The position numbers were made by a program, and so were the translations under genes. A stretch of DNA of 64,000 nucleotides from positions 310,001 to 374,000 of the forward strand of contig CAMFLR010000001.1 in the NCBI GenBank assembly GCA_945957605.1, given 5' to 3'. This stretch comes from an uncultured Isosphaeraceae bacterium (GTDB lineage Bacteria; Planctomycetota; Planctomycetia; Isosphaerales; Isosphaeraceae). The notes under the pieces were generated by a model. It did not search any database. It saw nothing but the letters and a program-made list of their open reading frames with translations, and had not been told where the DNA came from. Each line of letters begins with the position of its first letter. Position 1 is the stretch's first letter. Below are positions 28,117 through 36,967 of this stretch, piece by piece.

Positions 28117-28347
28117 ATCGGCCGCGGTCGACAAACGCTAAGTTTCAACCTACTTTGCGTTTAGGGTGCTGGCAAAGAGGCGACTCGTCGTGTCGAGCAG
28201 GATGACAGGAAACCACTTCGGGCGCTGGTCGTCGGCTTTTTGGCACGACAATCGAAGGAATTGGTGTCAGAATAGATGAGCGCGACTGCGTTTGCGCGGT
28301 CATCGCGGGGCTTCGCCTGAAAAAGCGATCTTCGGAGATTTGGCGTT

Positions 28348-29763
28348 ATGCTGGCGGATCAAGACAACCCGCTCGACTCGGACCCGGCCTCGCGCAAGGC
28401 CGCGCCGGGAGAGCCGCACGTCGTGGTGATCTACCGCGGACGCGGAATCCCCTGGATGGTCATACCGCCGCTGCTGCTGTTCGTGGCGGTTCTGGCAGTG
28501 ATTGGCTACCGCCGATATGAACCGATGGAGTTCCCCCGGCTTTCCACATCGGCTGCGCCCGGGTCGAGCGTCGCGACGACTGTTGATACCGTGCAGCATT
28601 CGGCCGAAGGTTCGCAACTGGTCGCCACGGTTTACCAGGTGCCAGGTCAAAAAACTGCGGCACCCGTGGTCGCTTTGAAGAGCGGGCCCTATCCCGGGCC
28701 CGATCTCTCCGTTCGCCCTTCAATCCCTGGCGAACCGGCACCCGTGACTGACGAAGCGGAAGTCGGGGCTCCTACGGATGATCCGGTTGCTCCTGCCGCG
28801 GAACCTGCCGGGCCGGTAACACCGTCGCCGAAGCTGGAATCACCCAGCGCGTCGGCGCCCAAATCTGAGCTGCCAAAGCCTGGCTCCCTCGCACCTTCGG
28901 AAGCAGCCCTTGCACCGGCCCCGAAACCTGCACCAACCTTGCCTCGGATCGAATCGACGCCCGCATCTGCGCCAATGCTCGAGGCACCAAATACGGGCGT
29001 CGCAGTGTTGACACCCATCGGCGGCGAGGTGCCGGCTCCTCCACCCGTGAAGCGCGACGCAATCGGCTTCGATCCCGATGCTGCGAAGGTCGTGGCGAAC
29101 GAGCTTGCGACACAAGGGAAGCCAAAAAATGGTTTGAGGGACAACGCCAACGATGGTGCTTACGTGCCACCGAATCGCGACTCGACTCCTTCGGCCGCGC
29201 AGGCAGGCATTGGCGAGCCCAACGAGGAAATGCTCGAACAGCAGCAGCGCGAGGCAGAGCGTCGCCTGGCGGTCCGCGCCGGCATCGATAGCGATGGTCC
29301 CGACTTGCTCAACCCTGACCCGCGCGATATTCAAAAACGTAGGGCTCAATTCGTGATGGCGTCACGCAAGGTGGCGGCCGAAGACCGTGCGCCTTTCCAT
29401 GAGGACCTGCGGAAGATCATCGCCGAACAGGGCAGCCGTTCGGGGGCAGCGATCCAGCAACTGTGCAATCGCTACGGTCGTGACACGACGCCCGAAATCC
29501 ACGTAAAAATGAACCGGGATTTGACCGGACCAGCGGCGCGACTCAGCACGGGCGGGCGAATCGAGCGCATGAGATACTGGGGGGTGCCCGAAACGATTAT
29601 TCTCGACGATCTCGTCGATTCGTACAAAAACGACGTGAAGGGCCGGAACGGCCCTCGTACCCCGACGGAATCGTGGGTCTTCGCCGCGCGAGTGCTCCTC
29701 GCTCACCCGCCGACAAAGCCAGGAGCGGCCAAGCCTGCGACCGCTCCGGATCCAACTCGCTGA
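28348..29763 (+). CDS. Single-TM hypothetical protein with long Pro/Ala linker
   Basis: A 471-residue protein. ATG at 28348 follows GGAGATTTGGC. A short N-terminal cytoplasmic part, one membrane helix (about residues 34-54) and a long low-complexity region rich in Pro, Ala, Ser and Glu (about 75-260) lead to a compact helical C-terminal domain (about 315-460). That domain contains EEMLEQQQREAERRLAVRAG, RAQFVMASRKVAAEDRAPFHEDL and YWGVPETIILDDLVDSYKND. I know no name for it. The architecture suggests a C-terminal domain held away from the membrane by a flexible spacer. Confidence 0.72.
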   Translation: MLADQDNPLDSDPASRKAAPGEPHVVVIYRGRGIPWMVIPPLLLFVAVLAVIGYRRYEPMEFPRLSTSAAPGSSVATTVDTVQHSAEGSQLVATVYQVPGQKTAAPVVALKSGPYPGPDLSVRPSIPGEPAPVTDEAEVGAPTDDPVAPAAEPAGPVTPSPKLESPSASAPKSELPKPGSLAPSEAALAPAPKPAPTLPRIESTPASAPMLEAPNTGVAVLTPIGGEVPAPPPVKRDAIGFDPDAAKVVANELATQGKPKNGLRDNANDGAYVPPNRDSTPSAAQAGIGEPNEEMLEQQQREAERRLAVRAGIDSDGPDLLNPDPRDIQKRRAQFVMASRKVAAEDRAPFHEDLRKIIAEQGSRSGAAIQQLCNRYGRDTTPEIHVKMNRDLTGPAARLSTGGRIERMRYWGVPETIILDDLVDSYKNDVKGRNGPRTPTESWVFAARVLLAHPPTKPGAAKPATAPDPTR

Positions 29764-29783
29764 GCTGACGATCATCTTGGTGG

Positions 29784-29984
29784 TTAGCGGCCGTGTTCGC
29801 GCGACCGCTTGCCATCGAGTCCGTTGAGATCAGCCGAACGATACCGGCCGAAATCGAACTCGGAGTGATGCGCTTCCTCCGGGTTTTCGATCAGGTCGCG
29901 TTTGAGCTGCCGCCGCCTTCGCTGGCTCCCCGCCTGCTTGATCTCGCGTTTCAACTGACGCAACTCGCGCTTCTCGGAGTTCAT
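29784..29984 (-). CDS. Small basic helical protein
   Basis: A 66-residue protein starting MNSEKRELRQLKREIKQAG and ending near FDFGRYRSADLNGLDGK. The ATG at 29984 has GGAGGCGACG directly upstream; the frame is open further 5' but the extension has no site. Residues 1-30 form a highly charged helix (KR/E repeats) followed by NPEEAHHSEFDFGRYRS, a pattern I recall in other Planctomycetes. It is probably nucleic-acid or protein binding; function unknown. It converges on the preceding plus-strand gene with 20 bp between stops. Confidence 0.65.
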   Translation of the reverse strand: MNSEKRELRQLKREIKQAGSQRRRRQLKRDLIENPEEAHHSEFDFGRYRSADLNGLDGKRSREHGR

Positions 29985-30063
29985 CGTCGCCTCCATTGCC
30001 CGGGTGCGGGCTATTGTCGGGACACGAATCGGAGCAAGACGGTTCGGGAAGGCCGAATGGCTG

Positions 30064-30921
30064 TCAAGAAGGGCGTCGAAGGTGAATATCGAGCCAATCG
30101 GCCAGGTCGTTCGCGTACTTCGAGGGATCGGCGTCAAACTCGAGTGTATGGTGGCCCTCGGGATAATCGATCACCGTGCGATCGGTTGCAGGTAGCGACT
30201 CGAAGTACTCGAGCGTCTTCGCATTATTAACGATTCGATCGTGCGCCGCGAGCATCAAGAGCGAAGGTTGACGCACCTTCGTTCGCGCGTGCCGCACGCC
30301 TCGGTCGATGAAACGACTTGCTGCAAGGAGCGCGGCGGTCGCGGTTCGGAGGCTGAGCGGATCGGCAGCGATGAAGGCCTGGCCTTCGGGATTCGCCGTG
30401 AAAAGTGCAGGATCGGCCAGAGGGATCGGGAAGTGTTTGCGGCGGTTCGTGAAAAAGGCCCAGGCGATTTTGAGTCGTTCACGGCGCTCGACATCGACCC
30501 GCGGATGCAGTCCAGGACAAATCAACGCGAGCGCGTCGATCAGATCGGGCCGCTTCGCTGCGGCGAGAACTGCGAGCTTGCCGCCCCAACTAATTCCCGC
30601 CAAGGCCGTCGGTAGCTCCGGCGCATTCTTCCGATCGCTCGCGACCAACTCTTCGATATCTGCGACCAGCCGGCGTGAGGACGAAACGTGCCCACGATCG
30701 ACGTGATTCTTTCCCGAGCCACGGCGATCGGGAAAAATCGTCTCGTATCCCCGCGAGCTGAGTACTCGACCGAGATTCTCGTACCAACCGGCGTGGCTCT
30801 GTACGCCGTGCAAAATCACACAGCGCCCGCGAGGCGTGCCCAATGCGGGCCATCGCGTCACGTGCAGCGAGTATCCGTCCGATGCGACGTGCGACTCGAA
30901 CGCAGGCCCGTTTTCACTCAT
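30064..30921 (-). CDS. Alpha/beta hydrolase, monoacylglycerol-lipase-like
   Basis: A 285-residue hydrolase. It has CVILHGVQSHAGWY (oxyanion region), FPDRRGSGKN, the nucleophile elbow AGISWGGK, an acid in LAAHDRIV and a terminal EGHHTLEFD histidine, so the triad is complete. The family resembles serine lysophospholipase/monoacylglycerol lipase. The start overlaps the end of the upstream epimerase gene by 8 nt, so the two are cotranscribed and probably translationally coupled. No signal peptide; the substrate is unknown. Confidence 0.82.
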   Translation of the reverse strand: MSENGPAFESHVASDGYSLHVTRWPALGTPRGRCVILHGVQSHAGWYENLGRVLSSRGYETIFPDRRGSGKNHVDRGHVSSSRRLVADIEELVASDRKNAPELPTALAGISWGGKLAVLAAAKRPDLIDALALICPGLHPRVDVERRERLKIAWAFFTNRRKHFPIPLADPALFTANPEGQAFIAADPLSLRTATAALLAASRFIDRGVRHARTKVRQPSLLMLAAHDRIVNNAKTLEYFESLPATDRTVIDYPEGHHTLEFDADPSKYANDLADWLDIHLRRPS

Positions 30922-32095
30922 AGCTTACCTCGTGCCGGCGTGCCGTCATGGCCGCGAGCAGGTCGAGATCGACTGTCACGCCGAGGCCGGGGCCTTCGAG
31001 CGGTTTCCCCCAGCCGCCGTAGCGAAACGTGATATCCTCGCGAATGACATTTTGCGCGAGAATATGATTGTCATAAGAACCTTCGAGATATCGGACTGTC
31101 TTCAAGTGGCTCGCGAGTTGCCGTCCGGCGGCGGAGAGAATCCCCGTCTCACCTGGGTGACAGCCGAGCTGATTGGTCAGTCCGGCACTCTGTGCCAATT
31201 CCATCAGCTTGAGCGAAGGAAGCAAGCCGCCACATTTGGATATGCGAACGTTGAAGATGTCGGCGGTCTTTCGCTCGATTGCGCGAAGACCATCGGGGAA
31301 TCCGCAGAGTGATTCGTCGAGCATCACCGGAATGCCGAGCGTTGGTCGCAATTCGGTCAGTTCGTCCACCTGTGAGTGTGGCACGGGCTGCTCGAGGCAG
31401 CTTGGCCGATACGCTCGTAACGGTCCAACTTTTTCGATTAGCTCAGAGGCATTCCAACCTTCGTTCGCATCAATGCGGATATCGGTCTTTCCGCCGAGAA
31501 GGCGGCGAATCACGCGCAAGCGAGCGGGGTCGTCTTGCCCCGCGACGGCGACCTTGAGCTTCACTTGATGGAAACCATAAGCCCGCATTTTGACGGCGCT
31601 GATCCGTTCTTTCCACTTCGATTCGGCCGTGATCGCCCCGCTGTAGCGTACTTTGTGGGGTTGATCGCAGATGCTTGACGAATTGGCCGCGATTCTCAGT
31701 GCTGCACCAATGCTCTCGCCCCAGAAGCGGCTGAACGCGTCGAGCGTGGCGACTTCGAGGGCGGCCCGTGCGGCGTTGCCGAACATGCCACGCGGGTCGT
31801 TGGCGATCGAAGGAAGGGTAAGCTCTTTCAGCCGCCCGACCAACTCGCCGAAGCTGGCGGGATTGCCGATTGCCCGCGCTGCGTCGAAGGTGCTGAGCAT
31901 CTCGAACGCGGTGTCGATCGTTTCGCCGGTCACGTACGACCGGGGCACGCCTTCACCAAATCCGCTCGTGCCGTCGTCAAGAACGACGCGGGCCACCAGG
32001 TTATCGCTGGAGGCCCGCTCATGAGACGCGTGACGGATCCGCTTTTTGAGCGGAACGGCGATATGAAACAGCTCGAGACGCGTGATTTTGGGCAT
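30914..32095 (-). CDS. Enolase-superfamily epimerase (MR/MLE type, dipeptide-epimerase-like)
   Basis: A 393-residue protein with an N-terminal capping domain (1-130) and a TIM barrel. The motif HQVKLKVA supplies the catalytic lysine pair. DANEGW, LEQPVP and LDESLCG supply the metal ligands and the opposite acid region, and NVRISKCGG follows. This pattern fits the muconate lactonizing/dipeptide epimerase branch, for example L-Ala-D/L-Glu epimerase, which recycles murein peptides. An o-succinylbenzoate synthase-like activity cannot be excluded from sequence alone. It is coupled to the alpha/beta hydrolase gene downstream. Confidence 0.82.
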   Translation of the reverse strand: MPKITRLELFHIAVPLKKRIRHASHERASSDNLVARVVLDDGTSGFGEGVPRSYVTGETIDTAFEMLSTFDAARAIGNPASFGELVGRLKELTLPSIANDPRGMFGNAARAALEVATLDAFSRFWGESIGAALRIAANSSSICDQPHKVRYSGAITAESKWKERISAVKMRAYGFHQVKLKVAVAGQDDPARLRVIRRLLGGKTDIRIDANEGWNASELIEKVGPLRAYRPSCLEQPVPHSQVDELTELRPTLGIPVMLDESLCGFPDGLRAIERKTADIFNVRISKCGGLLPSLKLMELAQSAGLTNQLGCHPGETGILSAAGRQLASHLKTVRYLEGSYDNHILAQNVIREDITFRYGGWGKPLEGPGLGVTVDLDLLAAMTARRHEVSYE

Positions 32096-32140
32096 GGTGC
32101 CAGAATTCTACGCCACGAACTGCTTCCGCGACAGGCGACT

Positions 32141-34909
32141 TTACAGGTCGGAGAAATACTCCGGCGAACCGACAACGATCCCAATGACCTGCTGGTAGGT
32201 CAGTGCCTTGCGGTTGAGTGCCGAGCCCGCCGCCGTTGTTTCAGCAAACGTTGCGTTGCGGCGGAGGTAGGCTACGTAGATTGATTGCACGATGCGCTGC
32301 GAGCTTTCGAGGCTTTCGAGCAGGCCTTGCGAAAGCGCGACGCGTGACCCGCCTCCATTGAGATACGCGAGACCAGCGGCCGCTGCACCTGAATCGATTG
32401 CTCGACCGAGAATGTTCTGATAGAGCGATGCAAGGAAGGCTGCGTTCGTATTGCCGCCAGTCGACACGAAGTACTCGTCTGAACCGTACAGCAGCGCCTC
32501 GAGTCCTTGAACCGTGCCGCCACCGCTCAGGTAAGCGATGCCGCCGGTAATGGCAGAGGCCTCGGGAGCTCGGCCGAGAATCGACCCGTACGCCTGGTTT
32601 ATGAGGATCGTGAGATATTCCGGCGTCGCCTGCAAACCGGCGATGACCGAGGCAGGCGTAGCGCCAGTATTGAGCTGAGCCTTGGCGCTCGCAAGTTCGG
32701 CGTCGGTGGGAACGCGGCCGAGGAGGTCGCGATACGCCTGCGTAATCCACTGATTGATGACGGTGTCAGAACCTCGGGAGTTCTGATAGTACTCCTGCGA
32801 ACCGGCGAGGATCGTGATCAGGTCCTCATCCTTGCCACCCTTGGTTAGCAAGCTCACCATGTTGGTGACGGAAGCTGCGTCGGGAGTGCGGTGCAGGAGC
32901 GATTGGAAGAGATTGGTCGACGTGACCGTAAATCCTTCCTGGCTCGTGAGCACGATAAGCGCGAGATTCATCGGCAGCGCGCCACCGGCGAGAGCGTTGA
33001 GGTATCTCGCCTGCGCGGTGGGGTCGATGGGGCGACCAAGCAGGTCCTGATACATCGCTGCCAGGAACGACGCGTTCGTGTTGCCGTGCAGTTGATAGTA
33101 CTCGCCCGAGCCGACAAGAACCGCCTTCAACTGCTCATCAGTGTGAGTCAGCAGGTAATTCGCACCGATCGTGATCGCGCTCGCTTCGGGTGCCCGGTGG
33201 AGCAGCGTCTGGTAGTCGGTGATCACGACATGCTGGCGGTATTCCTGCGTTGCCAAGATGCCCCGGATAACGGCGGTCCGACCCGCAGGACCAGTGACCA
33301 GCGGGGTGTAGGTGGCAAACGCGGCCTGGTCAGCCGGACGGCCAAGCAGGTCGAGGTACGCCTGATTGATGAACGCTTCAGCGGGAGTGGGCCGGCTTGA
33401 GGTGTCGATGATGAGCGGCGGGGTCATCGGACCGGAAAGCGGGCTTACGTTGCCGGCGACGTCGGTCTGTTGTGCGGTAACCTGATAGGTGCCGTCGGTA
33501 AATTGGCCGAGCTGAATGAAGTACACGTTGCCCGCTTGAACCGCTCCCTGGCCCACGAGAACGCCGTTCGCATAAATCGAGACGATGTCGCCGGTGGTCC
33601 CCACAATTTCGCCACTGCCCGACACCGCCGGCGTGTTGTTGCGCGTGTAGTGGTCGGTATTCGAGAGACCGGTATCGGTCGACGAAATCAACTGGGGCAC
33701 GCCGGGAGCAGGCGCCGAGGTCTTGATGACGAGCACGGGCGACAGAGGGGCCGAATCCGCGCTGTTGAGACCTGCGCCGTTGGTCTGACGCACCGAAACG
33801 GTATAGGTGCCATCAACTAGTGGATCGAGTGCGAACGAATAGTTGCCGTTCCCATCGGCCTTTCCCGTGCCATACTGCGTATGTGAATTCGGGTCCTCGG
33901 CAATGATCGTCGCGTTGGGATCGGCAGTGCCAGTGATGACGGGCGTCTTGATGTTTGTGATATGGTCACTATTCGACACCCCCGAGTCGCTCGATGCCGC
34001 GAGATTAGGCGCGGATGGTGTAGCGCCCAATTTGGGGTTCGTGAGACCGAGGATCGTCACTGTGCCGTTACCGATCGTGCCGATCTTCGTAGCGGCCCCG
34101 GTCGTTGTGTTGATCGAATACAGGGCTGGCGTACTTCCGCTCGTCTCGGTCATTGCGGCATATGCCGTGTTTATCGTGCCAGGGATATCAAGGCCCATCA
34201 TTTCTTTGACTGTGACGCCGAGCAAGCCAACAGTCTGAAGAATGCCCGAATTGGGTGATGTTGGGTTGCCGTTGACGTCGCCTAGCTTCACAAAGGTGTT
34301 TGTTCCCGAGTCGATCCCGTAAACCGTGGTGTTCGTCGCGCCGGTGAACATACCCGTGTTTGCGATGGCGGTCACGTTTGGCGACTGAGACATATTCGTG
34401 TCGGTCGCTGCGTAAGTGAGCAGCGTGTCGGTTGCGACGATGTGTCCATCTGTCGGGTCGAGCCTAAAATTCTGGCCCGAGTCGTTCACAAGGCGGATGA
34501 CGTCGGAGACGGGATCGACGCTGATCGCGGGCTGGCCAACGAGACCGGGGACAGCCGTGGTCGAGATCGCGCTTGCGACTCCGGTGCTTGGATTAACATC
34601 ATAAAGTTTGTTGTCAGACCCAAAACCGATGAGGTCGCCGTTCGCGATCCTCAGCGCCACCGAGACGATCTTTTCGCCTGTCGGCACGCCGGTAATCGTA
34701 ATGGTTTTCTGGATCGTCCCGGGCGCCGAACTATCGATTTGTAGCAAGTGATCGTCGTTGGTGAGCGCCAAAAGCGTCGTCAACAATGCACGCGGTTCCA
34801 ATCCCTCAATGCCCAGCCGCCGCGACCGGCCTCTTCGGGCTCGGGCCACGCCGCTCGAACGCCGCTCTCGTCCTTTGAACAAACTCCAGTCGCGAACCTG
34901 GCTGGCCAT
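32141..34909 (-). CDS. Large surface protein with DUF4394, Ig-like and eight DUF4214 repeats
   Basis: A 922-residue protein. Of two adjacent ATGs, the one at 34909 has the better distance from AGGAGG. The N-terminus is Arg-rich and carries GLEPRALLTTL, a motif found at the start of many large exported planctomycete proteins. Residues about 45-300 resemble DUF4394, about 305-500 hold two Ig-like modules (ITGTADPNATI, YTVSVRQTNGAG), and about 510-922 consist of eight DUF4214-type repeats of about 52 residues with alternating LLGR and LLHR/ILGR cores and EYY or EYF ends. DUF4214 occurs in exported adhesin-like proteins. No anchor is visible at the C-terminus. Confidence 0.85.
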   Translation of the reverse strand: MASQVRDWSLFKGRERRSSGVARARRGRSRRLGIEGLEPRALLTTLLALTNDDHLLQIDSSAPGTIQKTITITGVPTGEKIVSVALRIANGDLIGFGSDNKLYDVNPSTGVASAISTTAVPGLVGQPAISVDPVSDVIRLVNDSGQNFRLDPTDGHIVATDTLLTYAATDTNMSQSPNVTAIANTGMFTGATNTTVYGIDSGTNTFVKLGDVNGNPTSPNSGILQTVGLLGVTVKEMMGLDIPGTINTAYAAMTETSGSTPALYSINTTTGAATKIGTIGNGTVTILGLTNPKLGATPSAPNLAASSDSGVSNSDHITNIKTPVITGTADPNATIIAEDPNSHTQYGTGKADGNGNYSFALDPLVDGTYTVSVRQTNGAGLNSADSAPLSPVLVIKTSAPAPGVPQLISSTDTGLSNTDHYTRNNTPAVSGSGEIVGTTGDIVSIYANGVLVGQGAVQAGNVYFIQLGQFTDGTYQVTAQQTDVAGNVSPLSGPMTPPLIIDTSSRPTPAEAFINQAYLDLLGRPADQAAFATYTPLVTGPAGRTAVIRGILATQEYRQHVVITDYQTLLHRAPEASAITIGANYLLTHTDEQLKAVLVGSGEYYQLHGNTNASFLAAMYQDLLGRPIDPTAQARYLNALAGGALPMNLALIVLTSQEGFTVTSTNLFQSLLHRTPDAASVTNMVSLLTKGGKDEDLITILAGSQEYYQNSRGSDTVINQWITQAYRDLLGRVPTDAELASAKAQLNTGATPASVIAGLQATPEYLTILINQAYGSILGRAPEASAITGGIAYLSGGGTVQGLEALLYGSDEYFVSTGGNTNAAFLASLYQNILGRAIDSGAAAAGLAYLNGGGSRVALSQGLLESLESSQRIVQSIYVAYLRRNATFAETTAAGSALNRKALTYQQVIGIVVGSPEYFSDL

Positions 34910-35043
34910 CATCTACCTCCTAGTGCTCGATCAAGTCGCTCGCACGCTCATCCCGCGCGCACGGGACCTCAGACAATCCACGATAAGCACTGAGTCGCGA
35001 AATTGCGATAACCCAGCCTGCCAAGTCAACGTAAAGTGACTAA

Positions 35044-36360
35044 TTAACGAATTAATAACAATGCACCAATGATTGCAAGCAGGCATCCGGACGTTACGCC
35101 AAGTCGCCAGGACCACGCCTGACTATTGCGTGCATGCTTGCTGAATCGGGTCGCGAGCATCCCGACCGAAACCAGAACGGCCGCCATACCTAAGCTGAAA
35201 CAGGCAAGCAAGATGAGGCCAAGTCCCAGCCTTCCGACGGCAGCCGCGATGAGAAGCAACGCGACGGCGTCCCAGCATGGGATGAGACCGGAGGCGAAGC
35301 CGAGGCTGAAAATGCCGCGGTGGCTGTGTGCGGGGTTTGAATGCGGTTGTGAGGGCTGTTGTCCAAAATCACCAAGGTGGTAGCCCAGCCTCCAGAGACC
35401 CATCGCAGCGATCCAGAATCCAGTCGCCTTCAGGATAACGCTGTTCCAGCGCTCGTAGTGCGTATCGCGTGTGAGCCAGAGCAACCCCGCGAGGACGCTG
35501 ACAGAGATCATATGCCCAGTCGCCGCTGCTAAACCAAGCAACGCACCGCGCCAACGGCCTCCGGCATGACCGATTGCACCGGCCACGATCAATGTCTTGC
35601 CATGACCTGGCTGGAGCGAGTGCGCCGCACCAAGGACAAGCGCCAGCAAGCAGACAACTGGCAAGGCTTGGCCAGGTGCCTCGTCGAGCAGGCGCGTCAA
35701 GCCATCCGGCTTCGGTTGCGATGGCTGACTCGCGACTGCTTCTTCTTTCGCAACACGGATCGGCGAAACAGGTTGCGTCCGATATTCGACCGTAACCGAT
35801 TTCGTCCTGCGTTCTTGCGCCGGAGTGAGTTCCCAGGCCGGAACGATCAGGACCTGCTGGACGTCGCTTGGCAGCGAGTCGCCCGACGCGACTACGCCTT
35901 CTTCTGCACGAAGCGCAAGGCGGCTTGTCCCCTCGCTCGCGGCGTAGTTCGAGTCGAAGACGCGAAGCTTTCCCTGCGATGGAATCGACGCATCGGCATG
36001 AAACGTAAACCGCGGGTGTTCTTCGACAACGACGTCAAACGTCTGGAATGCGAGCTCGACAGGCTCGTCATTGATGTGAATGACGAACCCACGTGCGTTG
36101 AGCGGACCAACTTCGGCGCCGTAGCGATTGAACCACGCAAGCCGGTCACTACCGGGAAGCGTACCAATCAGCCCACGCAAATCTTGCGTGAGCGTTAGCT
36201 CTGAGAGGCTCACTTCGTAGTGAACGGTCAGTTTTCCCGGCGCGAGAACGACCTGCGTCGACCGATCGACGCGAGCGTTGGGAATATCGTGTGCGCTCGC
36301 TAAAGTCGCGAAGACGAGCGTTTGAACGATGAACCAGATTCGAGCGGTATGGGACCGCAT
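35044..36360 (-). CDS. NicO/RcnA-type nickel-cobalt exporter with a long N-terminal domain
   Basis: A 438-residue membrane protein. A signal peptide (to about SAHDIPNA) and an exported domain (25-215) with a His/Asp-rich start precede six predicted membrane segments (about 225-438). The signature AAHSLQPGHGKTLIVAGAIG is the NicO histidine motif, and a His-rich loop (SQPHSNPAHSHRG) lies between segments. The second family motif, usually PCP, reads LIPCWDAV here. It probably exports Ni or Co, or delivers it to a metalloprotein. The response-regulator stop lies 19 nt upstream on the same strand. Confidence 0.85.
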   Translation of the reverse strand: MRSHTARIWFIVQTLVFATLASAHDIPNARVDRSTQVVLAPGKLTVHYEVSLSELTLTQDLRGLIGTLPGSDRLAWFNRYGAEVGPLNARGFVIHINDEPVELAFQTFDVVVEEHPRFTFHADASIPSQGKLRVFDSNYAASEGTSRLALRAEEGVVASGDSLPSDVQQVLIVPAWELTPAQERRTKSVTVEYRTQPVSPIRVAKEEAVASQPSQPKPDGLTRLLDEAPGQALPVVCLLALVLGAAHSLQPGHGKTLIVAGAIGHAGGRWRGALLGLAAATGHMISVSVLAGLLWLTRDTHYERWNSVILKATGFWIAAMGLWRLGYHLGDFGQQPSQPHSNPAHSHRGIFSLGFASGLIPCWDAVALLLIAAAVGRLGLGLILLACFSLGMAAVLVSVGMLATRFSKHARNSQAWSWRLGVTSGCLLAIIGALLLIR

Positions 36361-36379
36361 GGCGTTGCGCCAGGAAGGA

Positions 36380-36760
36380 TCAATAAAACTTCGTCAGCGC
36401 ACGCGAGACGACATAGATCACCACGTTGCGGCTTACCGGTTTGGCGAGAACGCAAAACGCCTGGGCAGAGAGGGCTCGCCGTAGCAGCTCATCGTCCTTG
36501 TCGGCCGAGATGAGGATCATCGGCAGCGACTGTTTGAACTGCCGGACAATCGCCATTGTCTCCAGACCCGACATGCGCGGCAGGTGCATGTCCATGAGTG
36601 CGACGTGCACATCCTCGGCCTGAACGATATCGATTGCCTCCTCGCCGCTTTTGGCGAGAAGAGTTCGATACCCTTCCGGTTCAAAAATATCCCGAAACGT
36701 CTCCCTCACGGCGGGATCGTCGTCGGTTACCAGAATCGAGAACGGATGATCCAGAGTCAT
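36380..36760 (-). CDS. Stand-alone response regulator (receiver domain only)
   Basis: A 126-residue CheY-like protein. ATG at 36760 starts MTLDHPFSILVTDDD; the frame is open upstream, but the extension has no domain. The acidic pair (VTDDDP), the phospho-acceptor Asp (ALMDMHLPRMSG) and the conserved Lys (LAKPVSRN) are present. No output domain exists, so it acts by protein contact. No histidine kinase is nearby. It shares a strand and a 19-nt gap with the NicO gene, which suggests joint transcription. Confidence 0.88.
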   Translation of the reverse strand: MTLDHPFSILVTDDDPAVRETFRDIFEPEGYRTLLAKSGEEAIDIVQAEDVHVALMDMHLPRMSGLETMAIVRQFKQSLPMILISADKDDELLRRALSAQAFCVLAKPVSRNVVIYVVSRALTKFY

Positions 36761-36897
36761 GCAAACGCGGTTGTCGAAACAAATCAAGGCGACCGTCTGC
36801 GCGTGAATGCTGCTAGCAAGTCTTGCGCCTTGGGGACGTGATTGCAAGTCCCTTCGGTGAATCGAAACTCTAACTTATTATAGCACCAAAGATTTAC

Positions 36898-36937
36898 GGC
36901 GAGGCTTTTTGAGATTGCCTACTCAAAAAGCCTCGCC
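36898..36937 (-). terminator. Perfect 16-bp hairpin after the DUF1571 gene
   Basis: GGCGAGGCTTTTTGAG at 36898-36913 pairs without mismatch with 36922-36937 around an 8-nt loop. It lies 31 nt beyond the DUF1571 stop on the minus strand and upstream of the response-regulator gene. The T-run lies inside the stem rather than after it, so termination may be bidirectional or factor-assisted. Confidence 0.65.
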
Positions 36938-36967
36938 GAATCGGACAGCTCAGCGCCGAAATGGCAG

